A stretch of DNA of 64,000 nt, taken from Eutreptiella sp. 'Long Island Sound 2002' (lineage: Eukaryota; Euglenozoa; Euglenophyceae; Eutreptiales; Eutreptiaceae). Below, in pieces: positions 1 through 9,649 of the stretch. Below the pieces are notes generated by a model. The model was not told the origin of the DNA and ran no database searches. It saw only the letters and a list, made by a program, of their open reading frames with translations. How positions within the stretch are numbered: position 1 is the stretch's first letter; each line of letters opens with the position of its first letter. Position numbers and translations under genes: made by a program. The DNA lies in the NCBI GenBank assembly GCA_964036045.1, contig OZ038384.1, positions 63,399,355 to 63,463,354 of the forward strand, written 5' to 3'.

Positions 1-1646
1 GTAGAAAGGGGGTGTGGTGTGCCCCGCTGTGGTGCAGGACCCGCATTTGGGGGAGGGTGACGTATACTACGGTGATGGAGGCCCCGACAAGGTCTATGGT
101 GTGGATGGTGCCCTTGGGGTGATGGTGGAGGTCCCCGCAGAGGACCGCTAGTGGCCCTTCCTCTGGGCACGTGTGGTTGGTGAGTATGGCGTGGTGTGGG
201 GATGGGAGGAGAAGCTGCAGGTGGTTCCACAGGCGCGTTTTCATGTTGGTGGGCATGCCTGTCTGGTGGAGTACCCAGCGCGGGCATGTGTTGCGGGCCC
301 GTTGTGCGGCTTGGAGGCGGATGGCGGTGACCTCGCGGACCTCCGGTGAGTGGTTGTGGGTCATGCGGTGAAGGAGGAGGGCGGTGTGTCTGGTGTAGGC
401 CGCTTTCACCTTGTCTCCTATGGCGTCTCCATAGTGGGGCCATGCCGCTCGGATGGCGCAGGTGGGTATGGAGGTGGGCCAGCCCCCGTGTGCTGCCCAT
501 GCCTTGGTCACGGCGCGTGTGGCCGGCTGGAGGGCGGTGGTGGGGTGTGTCAGGTGGAGTGCTTGGAAGCCTATGGAGGCGTTCAAGACCCCGGTGAGGT
601 AGTACGCCAGGCTCTGGTGGGACAGGGAGAGGGCCTTGGTGGTCGGGGACGCATATCTGGGGAGATGGGCGAGGTGTGATTGCAACTTGGGAGGGAGGGT
701 GGCGTCCTCAGGGTTGGCGGCCTGGACTACCCCCAGGTGGGTGGTGGTCGTCACGACGTGCATGGGGGGCCCTTGTGGCCCTAGGGTGGGATGTGTGGCA
801 GACCCCTTGATCATGGCCACTCACTTTGTGGGGTGGACGATGAGGTTGTTGTGGGAGAGGTAGGAGACGGTCACGTCCAGTAAGTCGTTGGCCTTGTATG
901 GTGACCGTTGGCCCGGGTCCCGGGGCATGGGGGTCGTGTGGGGTGTGCGCGACGGTGAGGTTGGTGTCGTCCGCGAAGCCGACCAGGGGGGAGAGGAGGG
1001 GGTAGGGTGCGTAGGCCGGGTAATCCTGCTCGATTGCGAGGGCCAGGGGGAGCGTCACTAGAAGGTACAGGAAGGGGCCTTCTGCTCCCCCTTGGGGGAC
1101 CCCGCTGCCTGGCTCCAGGAAGGGGGTGAGGCCTGCTCCTGTGCGGACCGTGTATTTGCGGGTGCGGATGTAGTCGGAGGTGAAGTTGTAGAAGGGGAGG
1201 CCTAGGCGTTTCCACACCGCTTCTAGAAGGAGCCAGGGGGTGTTCGGGAAGGCTCCCTTGACGTCGAGGGAGGCGATGATGAGGTCCACCGGGTCCATGT
1301 CCGCGATGGTGTCCTGGAGGAAGATGGCCTCGTGTGGGGACCGGCCTGGGATGGCCCCCCAGAGGCTCGCTGGTATGTGGGGGTCCAGGTGGGGGCGGAT
1401 GCGGCGCAGGAGGATGGTCCAGACCATTTTGACCTCTGTGACCGCACAGACTATGGGGCGCCAGTTGTCCGGGTTTGCCCAGTCCCCTTTTTTGTAGAGG
1501 GGGCGGAAAACGTTTGCCCAGTCTGGTGGCAGGGAGGTCCGCCCCGTGACGATGTCCCAGAGGCGGTGGGCGAGGACGCGGAGGAGGTGGGCGGGGAGGT
1601 GGTAGTATGCCTCTGCAGGGAGGCCGTCGTAGCCTGGGGTTTTGTG
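1..1646 (-). pseudogene. LINE A ORF2 reverse transcriptase (copy 1, partial)
   Basis: This is a LINE-type reverse transcriptase. Motifs seen in order are HKTPGYDGLPAEAY, LYKKGD..NPDNWRPI, SLDVKGAFPNT (first catalytic Asp), SGVPQGGAEGPF and LVGFADDTNLTVA (catalytic Asp pair, around plus 965-985). An indel after the FADD motif shifts the thumb region out of frame relative to copy 2, where that stretch is open. The Trp codon at plus 276-278 corresponds to a TAG in copy 2, showing that the RT and the downstream RNase H belonged to one ORF. The window edge removes the RNase H. Confidence 0.8.
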
Positions 1647-3080
1647 TTACCGGAGACTGTGGATGGCCTTCCGGACTTCGTGGATGGTGAAGGGGCGTTT
1701 TTCCAGGTGCCTCCTCTGGGCGTGGTTGAAGACCCGAGGGAGGCAGTCGATTTTGGCCTGGGTGTCTGGGTCCAGTGTGTCTTGGGTGGGGGTGTGTTGC
1801 CGGAGGAAGCTGTCTTGGGTGGCTTGGAGCACTGTGGCTGGGTCGTTGGTGAGGGAGCCGTCCTCCTGCCGGACCGTGGTGATGGTGCGGTGGCCGGTGT
1901 CGGTCATGGCGTCGTTGAGGTGGCGGATGGCCTTGTAGGGTAGTTCATGTTGCGCATACCGTTCGTGTTCCTGGGCGATGCGCTGTTGCCTGTGGATGTG
2001 CCACCGCTGCAGGTCCGCCCTGATGTGGGCTATCCGTGTCCTGCAGTGGTGTATCTGGCGGCAGGTTTGGGGGGTGTCGGTGTGGAGGAGGGTCGCCAGT
2101 TGTTGCTTCGCATGCCAGAGGTCATGGAGCATGTCCCCCAGGGCCGTGGGTGGTTGGTCGTCGTCTGTGTGGGGGTGTTGTTGGAAGCCGCAGGCGACGG
2201 CGGCCGTGCGCATGGCTGTGAGTAGGTCGGTGGGGTCTGGATGGATGCGCCGGGCGCGGTCTATGGCCCTGTGATATTGGGACCAGGCATGCTTGTCATG
2301 CAGCAGGGGCATCTTCAGGGGGGTTGGTAGGCCTTGGTCCGCATCTTCTGGGGGGCTGGGGGGAAGGTTGGGGATGGTGAGGCGGATGTGCAGGGGGCTA
2401 TGGCCTGTGGGTCCCAGCGTGAGGGGTTCATATCGGGCCTCCGCTCGGATGATGGTGGTGGGGTCGCCATAGCATACGTCGATGCGGGATGGGGCGGCAT
2501 CCGTTTGGTGGGGGAAGTGGGATGGTTGGCCTTCGAGGCTGGCTGTTAGGTCCACGAGCCCCAGCATTTCGAATGTGTCGCGGACTGCTTGTTCCTGGGG
2601 TGTGGCCTGTCCCCCTCGGTCCGCTGGGGTGGGGGCGGCGTTCATGTCGCCGATGATGACTGTGGGGGCGAGCATGGCCATCTGGCGGTATGCCTCGGCC
2701 AGGGCTTGGAGGAAGGGTTCCGTGGCTTCGCCGAAGGGAACGTGGGTGTTGATGACGTTGAGTTGCCATCCGTCCCCGACGACTTCATAGACACCTAGCC
2801 TCCCTGGGACGCTGAGGTGGTGGACGACGTGGACGTGGATGCCGGTTTGGGCGTATAGGGGGGTCCCCTTGTGCCAGTAGCATTTGTACGCTTTCTGGTC
2901 CGGGGTATATATGGGGGTGGTTTCCTGGGGGGTCGTCGCGCTGTAGGCCTTGTTCCTGGAAGGTGAGGAAGTGGGGAACCCACCCCGGCCCCTGTGCCAT
3001 CGGGAGCTCTTTGAGGGCGGTTGTGGCGTCCTTGGAGTATGTGACGGCCGGGTGGTTGAGGTCGAGGAGGTTGACGGTGG
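1647..3080 (-). pseudogene. LINE A ORF2 N-terminal part: APE-type endonuclease (copy 1)
   Basis: This segment encodes an apurinic/apyrimidinic-type endonuclease, which nicks target DNA to start reverse transcription. Visible motifs in order are LTFQEQG (the catalytic Glu region), NTHVPFG, IIGDMNAAP (GDxN), SRIDVCYGD, and GHSPLHI in place of the usual SDH. A linker of about 200 residues joins it to the RT. Against copy 2 there is a one-base insertion near 2921, which moves the first third into another frame. A TAA on plus 1647-1649 is CAA in copy 2, so the frame originally ran on into the RT. The overlap with the end of ORF1 near 3.1 kb is in a different frame. Confidence 0.75.
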
Positions 3081-3135
3081 CCTAGGTGGGGGCGGGCCGG
3101 GGCTATGGAGGCTTGTGCCCTCGGCCCTTGCCCCG

Positions 3136-6100
3136 TCAGGGAGGGAGACTGGGGCTCGGGGACTTTTTGCCGGTTTGTTGGCGTTTGGGTAGGCGCGGCG
3201 GGGAGAGGCCTTGGCTCCACTCCGGGGGGAGCTCCCCAGTGTATTTGGTGCCTGTGTGGGCCTTGTTCTCTTCGGTGCGGAGCCGGATGGGGTGGGCGCT
3301 GGTGAGCTCCAGGGTGTAGCCGACTGGTTTGTCCGGGGCGCTGCTGCCTTGTTCTAGCTCCTTTTGGCGGTGCCAGATCACCCGGACCTGTGGCCCCCCT
3401 TTTTCCCCCGGTTCCTTGAGGCGGTACTGGATCGTGCCCTCACACCAGATCCAGTCGCCTGTGTGGTCGTTGCGGAAGGGCTGTTGGACCTTCGCACCTT
3501 TTTCGAATCCTGGGTACGCTTTGGGCGGGGGCTGTGCTGGTGGCGGGAGGGAGGATGATGAGATTGCCTGGTCCAGGTGGGGCGGTGGTAGTGGTGGGAG
3601 GGAGGATGACGAGGATGCTTGGTCCGGGTGGGGCGGTGGTATTGGTGGGAGGGAGGATGACGAGGATGCTTGGTCTGGGCTCGCCGGGTGGGTCGGGTGG
3701 GATGCGGGGGGTCGGGAGGTCGCTGCTTTTCCCGCTTGGCTGGGGGCGGGTGCGCCCCTTTGTCGTCTCGTTCGCTTGGGTGGGACTGGAGGTAGCGGGG
3801 CTGGGGGGGCATGGGATTTGAAGAAGGGGTGCGTTGCTTGCTGGTCTGGATCCCTCAGTGGGGGTTCTGCCGGTGTTTGCATTTTCGCTTTCGCGTGGCT
3901 GCGTATGATGTCGGCGAGCTTGCGCACGGTCTCCGGGGCATCTGTTGGCCATGGCAGTGCGGCAGGGCTGTCGTCGAAGGGGTGGTGTAGGTGGTAGTTC
4001 CTCATGGCCTTGGCCTACATGACCCAGGCCTCTGTGAGTTCCGGTGTGTCCGGGCCGTTGGGGGAGCCTTGAGCCCAGTAGAGTGCTGTGTGGAGGGCTT
4101 CCCAGGGGGCACCTTCGCGGCCTGTGAGGGTGGTGGCTTGGAGGAGTCGCTGCTGGCCCTGTGGGGGGTCTTCCGGGTCCATTTCCGGGGTATAGGCCTG
4201 GGCCGCCATGAGGACTCCGTGTGCCCAGTAGAGGACCCACCATTGGGTGTCCGCTTTGAGGATGTGGATGGCGGGTTGTTGGGGGGGGGTGTCCAGGGTG
4301 TCCCACGATGCGATGGCTAGTGGTATCCTGGAGGGGTAGAGGTGTGGGGGGGCCTTGCGGCTTAGGAGTTGATCGAAGTGGAAGGGGCTGACGGGATCTT
4401 TGGGGCCTTGGGGCGGTGCGGGCATTGCTGGGATGGTTGTGGGGTCCCAGTGGCGTTCGTGGGCGGCGAGGGTGTACAGGGCGGCGGTGATGATGTGGTG
4501 GGCTTGCCCCTCCAGGACGATGTGGCGCTCCGTGCCGAAGTCCTTTGGTAGGTGGGCTGCGGGGTGGACGGTGATGTGGGCCAGGGCGCGTTGGTGGGCC
4601 TTTTTTCCCCCGTCTGGGGCCTGTGTCCGTTTGTCGCCCGGGATGTGCTGGTGTTGGTGTTTTGGTGGGGGTGGTCCCAGGGCGAGGGATTCTACACCGT
4701 GGAGGGGGATGGCGTGTTCCATGGACCTGTTGGGCAGGATGTATATGCCCGGGTCTCCCGGTACGGTGCCCAGGTACATGTTGCCCGTGATGGTGGGGGC
4801 TGGCAGCGGTTGGCGCAGGGGCGAGGTGCATGGGGTGGAGCAGGGCGGGTCATGGTGCTCACACCGGGGGTGGTCGATGCCGTACGGGGTGACGTGTACG
4901 GCGAAGGGTCCAACGGCGCGCTGGAGTTTGTGGGGTTGGATGTTGTGGAGGCGCGCCACCGCCCGTGTGTGGGAGCGCCCTGCGCTGATCCACACGGCGT
5001 CTGCCCGCGACGCCGCTGGGTTCAGGCAGTCCGTGGTGATGCCTGTGATCGTGCGGTTGTGGGTGGTATCTGATACCCTGGCGGGGGTGGCGCCGATGCG
5101 GGGGATGGTGTGTTCGTCGTGGAGGGCGCGGGCCTTGCGCCTTGCATCGTGTCGGTGCCGGGCCTCCTGGGCGTGGGTGTGCACACCCGTGTGTTTGGGC
5201 TTCTTGTTGGGGCGGTCCGCTGTGTGGAAGGGGGTGGGCCAGGAGGGGGCGTGGTGGAGGGTGGGGTGTGGGAGGTCCCCCCGTGTTGCCCATGTGTACA
5301 GGGTGGTCGCGGCGGCCCCTTCCGCCTGTATGGTGTATCGCTCGTCGTGTCGGCGACGGGTGACGAGGACGTTGGGGGCCGTGAGCTCATACACCTGTGT
5401 GGTGTGGGGGAGGTGGCGGGTGACGGTGATCTTGGCGGCGTCGTTTTTGCGGGTGGTGGTGTGGGGGATGATGTAGTGGGTCGCCCATTCATCCTGGGGT
5501 GTGTGTTCCGTCAGGTCTAGCTTGAGCGGGGGGTGGAGCGGCTTCGGTGTTAGGGGCTTGTCTTGGCCCTTCGCGTGGGGCGCCACTTTGGTTTCGACCA
5601 GGTATTGTGGGCCCCAGGTTTCCGGGGCCCCTACCTGTGTGGCTGCCGCTGTTGCGGCTTGGAGGAGGGCGGTGGTGTTGGTGTCTAGAGGGGGGGCCCC
5701 CGGTTGGGGGGTGAGGGTGTCATGGTCTTGGTATGCCCACCAAATGGTGTAGCCTCGTTGGGTGTTGCGGTGCGGGGCTTGGGTCTGGGCCTGCTGGATG
5801 GATAGGGTGGTCTTGATGTCCTCCGCTGCTTGTGGGTTTATGGGTGTGGCGTACGCCCATACTCCCGGGGCGTGTATGCCGTGTGGTGCTTGGCCTACTC
5901 CTCGTATCGGTTGTAGGGTGTGGTGGGTGCGTGTGAGCCCTAGGTGTTCTTGGAGGAGGTCCCCCCGGATGTCCTCCCACCGTTGCTGCCAGGTGTGTGT
6001 GTGGTCATTGGGGGCGGGGTAGGTGATGACGATGGCTTGCCATGGGGTGGGGCCTGGATGCACCGTCATAGGTGCCGACGATGCTTGCGGGGGTATGTGG

Positions 6101-6441
6101 ACGGCGTGGGCGGGGGCTGCTGTTACGGGGTCTCCTTCCGTGGGTGTGATCGTGGCATCGCCTTGGACGGTGAGGAGGAGGTGGTGGCGGTCCGTCGGTA
6201 GTGTCCAGGTGGTGGTGGGCTCTGTGATCGAGTGGAGGCGGATGGCCTGGAGGCCCGGTGTGATTTCTTCCCATCGGAGTGTGCCGCTGTGGACCGCCCA
6301 TTCCCGCGGCAGGTCTCGAAACCCGTTTCGGTCTGGGGTGGTGCGGTGTTGTGGGGGGAGCTCCATTGTGGTGATGGGGTGGGTGAGGGGCTCTGTCCGG
6401 GCTTGGTCTTGTGTGGTTGATGGTGATGGTGCCTGGGGCAT
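3136..6441 (-). pseudogene. LINE A ORF1 (copy 1), cupin-like N-terminal region, one internal stop
   Basis: An 808-codon frame opens with Met at 6441 and ends at a TAG on plus 4015-4017. The same frame then continues for about 290 codons to 3136. Copy 2 has CAG at that TAG, so this was one protein of about 1,100 residues. Residues 48-142 look like a cupin-type beta barrel: a WEEITPGLQ stretch, then HHLLLTVQGDATI, then AVHIPP, then WQAIVITY. This resembles the sensor domain of AraC-type regulators, and no helix-turn-helix follows. The C-terminal 250 residues hold three serine/proline-rich repeats (PDQASSSSSLPP) and a basic tail. I see no RRM or CCHC knuckle of ordinary LINE ORF1 proteins. The fold is inferred from pattern only. 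Confidence 0.6.
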
Positions 6442-6636
6442 CTCTTCGTCCAGTTGCTGTGGGGCTTTCGCCTCCTGGAGCTCTGCACTGATGGTGGCGA
6501 AGACATCTGGGAGGGTGGGGGAGGCGGGGGGGTGGAGTGCCGGATCGTCCCAGGTGATGTGGTATTTCTTCCGGGTTCTCGGGGCTTTGCTGTACGGTGA
6601 TGGTGGCTGTGGTGTCGTCTTCAGGTGTCCATCGGT

Positions 6637-7104
6637 GTGACAGCACTCAATCTATACATCAATGTGATCAGAATTTCAATGATTCTCAGATGTACATTAG
6701 TGCAGTAAATTTTCCGCTTGTTTTCATGTTTTCCGTTTGCCGCCAGATGTCGCCTGTGAGCGCGCGTCGAGTCGCATTTGTCTTTCGTCATTACCCAATC
6801 CGATTTATTTAAATTATTTCCAATGATTTCGCGTTGAGTCATTATGTGCAATGGATGCACAATGAGATTCTATGTCTGCTCCATTTTTGTAGACCGGGTT
6901 TTCTGACTATTCATATTCCACCATGGAGTTCAATGGGCTCACAAGTGCTTCGCATATGTCGCTCCCAGAGGCTGGATATGGGTCTGAAGTGGGTCAGTTG
7001 GGTTCGGAGATATCAGGGGCACTGTCGGGCGTTACGACCTCTGGGGCATCAAGGCTACAGGCTTCGCAATCACAAGAAAGATCCACCACTATGCAGCGGT
7101 TACA
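6637..7104 (+). mobile_element. Element C, copy 1: 5' leader and first codons of gag
   Basis: This 468-bp block is nearly identical to 57012-57481. It starts with the same GTGACAGCACTCA and contains an AT-rich leader (TTTATTTAAATTATTTCC near 6800) and the beginning of the same gag-like frame (MSLPEAGYGSEVGQLGSE, Met at 6956 or 6923). It ends where LINE B sequence starts, with no spacer. It is probably the LTR or leader of an LTR retrotransposon whose body survives only in copy 2; no second LTR is in the window to prove this. Confidence 0.7.
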
Positions 7105-8586
7105 CCCACAGCCTCCGTCGGGAAACGCAGAACGGGCTGCACTGGGACCCGCAACCGACGCGACAGCTGCTCCAGGGAGGGAGGAGGGTCCACATGCAGG
7201 ACCGCTGCGCAGAACAGGGTCGTGCAGATCTCCCAGAAGTTCTGGTTGGCCCTGGAGGGCGGCCCGTATCCCGCGGGTACCCATCCCCGCAGGGCCCGCT
7301 CCACTGCGGGCTGTGAGACGTGTTCATCTTGAACCGTCTGCACAGCCTCGAGGATGGCCGGGAGGTGCCGGTTGAGGCGCTCGTCAACTGCCCCCGCGAC
7401 ATCGCGTGCCGCCCGTTGTGTGTCAGCCGGCTGTCGGCGGAGGCTGCTGCCCTCCTCCTCGAGGGACCTCGTACCGGCCCGCTGCCCGCACCAGTTCCCC
7501 GCTGACCGTGGCGTGGTCACGCTGTATGGAGGACAGGTCCCCCTCGGCGCGGTGCAGGTCCGCCCGGACCCGCTGAAGCTCCTCCAGGCGGCGGTCCTGC
7601 TCGGAGGATAGGGCCTCGCACGTGGCCTGGGCGTCCTTCAGGTCGCGTTCCAGGTCCTGGAGTCGGCGAGACTCCCAAAGAGGGGGGTAGGATCCCCCGT
7701 ACAAGGGGGGCCGAGCCCCTGCTGCAAGTTCCGAGTGCCGTTGTTCACCCGGCTTCCCGGCGTAGGTCGCGTGCCGGGGGGCCACACCCGCCGTAGTGCT
7801 GGGTCGGAAGGGGAGGACCGCCCCGGCGCCCCCAGGTATACCCGGCCCGGTTCCCTGAGGCCCGGGCCTCTGTGGGGCGGCGGTAGTCGGGCCCGCGCCG
7901 GGACCCCGGGGAGGGAGCTGTGGAGTACCCGTAGCGTGCAGGAGAAGCCCTGGCAGGGCCGCATGGTGTGCATACCCCGGCGCATAGCCCGTGGCGGTCG
8001 GTGTACTCAGGCCTTCGACACTGCAGGTGGTGTGACGGTGCGCCGGCGTGGGAGCGCCCCTGGTACCTGAATCTGCGGGGCCCGGAATCCTCAATGGGGT
8101 GGGAGAGTCTTCCCCGTGTTACCCTATTGAGGATTCCGCGTCGAACTCACAGATGGAGGTGCCCCCAAATTTGATTACGCGGCTGACCCCCACCGGGTTT
8201 GAGGGGGATTCTCCGTCTGGAGTATGTCCCCCCTGGTGGACCGCGTTACTCCCCTCAGATGGGACCGCATCGACGGCAGACCTCGCAGAGGGCTCAAGAG
8301 GTCGCAAAGAGTTGGAGACCATGGGGTCCACGTCATCCATGTTCACGTAAGTTTGCGTGGGGCCGTCGTCCCCAGCCGCGTCCGCGTCCACCAGCGACGG
8401 GGCGTCAGCGCTCGCCGGGGCGGGAGGCTCCGCCATGGCCGCACTCCCTCCGGCGCGGGAGGACACCCGTGTCCAAAACGCAGCGTGGAGGGCGGCTTCG
8501 TTGCCTCGACTGGCAGGTAGTGCCAGAACGGGGGCTGAGGCCCACAATGGCGTGACTTTGCCTAGCAGCTCCCCTAGTGCCTCCAC
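7105..8586 (-). pseudogene. LINE B ORF1, acidic and coiled-coil section (copy 1, broken)
   Basis: After a change of frame that is shared with copy 2, the protein continues with an acidic, serine-rich stretch. A TAA at about 8119 is GAA in copy 2. A proline/glycine-rich linker follows, then a clear heptad-type coiled coil containing LQDLERDLKDAQATCEAL and further DLHRAEGDLSSIQRDH. A final shift leads to a helical segment with TRSLEEEGSS and VDERLNRHLPAILEAVQ. A coiled coil in ORF1p is typical of trimerising LINE ORF1 proteins (family knowledge). The element is cut at 7105 inside the following domain, which continues only in copy 2. Confidence 0.6.
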
Positions 8587-8611
8587 CGTGGTAACTGGTA
8601 AAGTGGAGGCT

Positions 8612-9403
8612 TCAAACGCGCCCCGGACGATGTCCAGGGGTTACCCCTGCGCTGGCGCCTTCCACTTGACGGGAGGCCGACACCATAAGCCCGGCACACA
8701 TTTCATCCCCCGTGCCGGATATGTGGGGTAGGACCTTGGTAGGTTGTTTGGGCAGGGCCCAAAGAATCCGGACCTGGTCCTTGGCCCCCAGATGTCCCCA
8801 ATCAGCTTGGCAGCCAGGGGAGAGAAAGGGAGCAATCAGACGTAACGCCGCAATGGCCGTGCTATGGTGCACCTTCGGTGCGCTGGCAGATTGGGGCAGG
8901 GTGTGGTCCACTTTTAGAACCCGCGCCAAACGTTTCGGCAGACGCAGAGTGTCAAAGGGGGCGCACCTCGAGATGACCCAGCACGCCAGATCCAAATGGC
9001 GAGGGTGCATGGTACACCCCAGGTACTCAACCAAGGGCCCCCCAGCGGCCACCATAAGGGGGACGTCCTGAGAGACGAAAGTCTGGGCGTCATAAGACCC
9101 AGTAACCGTGGCCGTGAGGCACAACCCCCGCGGGGTCAGGATAACCCCCATGGAAGTAATAGCGGTGATCACCCCCATGCGCCGGACCCAGCTTAGGGCG
9201 TCTGGCACCTCCTCCAGGCGCCCAGGGGCGACCCTCTGGAGGGAATCCCTGGCGGCCTGTAGCAGCGCCTTGTCGCTGGCCACTGACCAGCTATCCCTCA
9301 GGCAACTGTGCGCCTCAGAGGGTCCCTGCCGGATGGCATCCAGCAGAGGGAAGTCCCGGTAGTCGCGTTCTTCGGGCAAAGCTAGGTTGATGGGGCCACT
9401 CAT
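8612..9403 (-). CDS. LINE B ORF1, N-terminal section (copy 1)
   Basis: An open frame of 263 codons begins MSGPINLALPEERDYRDF. Copy 2 has the same start at 37660 and the same reading frame, and the two proteins align throughout, so this is a genuine coding segment. I recognise no family. It is mixed alpha/beta in character, with conserved stretches such as SCLRDSWSVASDK, GVITAITSMG, LTATVTGSYDAQTFVSQD and LAPFLSPGCQADW-like segments. It lies directly downstream of the monomer array, as expected for the first ORF of a LINE. The next section follows in a different frame in both copies. Role inferred: RNA-binding or particle protein. Confidence 0.65.
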   Translation of the reverse strand: MSGPINLALPEERDYRDFPLLDAIRQGPSEAHSCLRDSWSVASDKALLQAARDSLQRVAPGRLEEVPDALSWVRRMGVITAITSMGVILTPRGLCLTATVTGSYDAQTFVSQDVPLMVAAGGPLVEYLGCTMHPRHLDLACWVISRCAPFDTLRLPKRLARVLKVDHTLPQSASAPKVHHSTAIAALRLIAPFLSPGCQADWGHLGAKDQVRILWALPKQPTKVLPHISGTGDEMCAGLMVSASRQVEGASAGVTPGHRPGRV

Positions 9404-9649
9404 TTTGCGTTCTCTGTGTCCTGCAACAACGGGGGTACCACAGCACCCCGCACCCCTTCCGCGATGGACGGCGGCAGGACAGAACGTGGGCTTGGAGTGG
9501 ATCCGCCGGGGGCGGCCTTCCCCTGTCCACCTGCCGGGGGGCGGTTGGGAGCCGCTAGGGCAGCCCGCCTCGCCCCTGAGCAGAGCGAGTGCCGAAACAA
9601 TGAGCCTACGTCAATCTCTGCACAGGCCTTGCGGGTGCAAACTGTCCCT

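Larger units (their letters stand above)
1..6636 (-). mobile_element. LINE family A, copy 1 (3' side beyond the window)
   Basis: A non-LTR retrotransposon read on the minus strand. In 5' to 3' order it shows a long ORF1, an APE-type endonuclease and a reverse transcriptase, and it leaves the window before RNase H. It matches the stretch from about 52328 to 57000 closely in the same orientation, but extends about 1.9 kb further at its 5' side. Its right end stops abruptly at 6636, where element C begins with GTGACAGCACTCA. The coding strand is very rich in C and A, so long open frames also occur on the other strand and should not be read as genes. It is decayed by a few stops and single-base indels that the second copy identifies. 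Confidence 0.85.
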
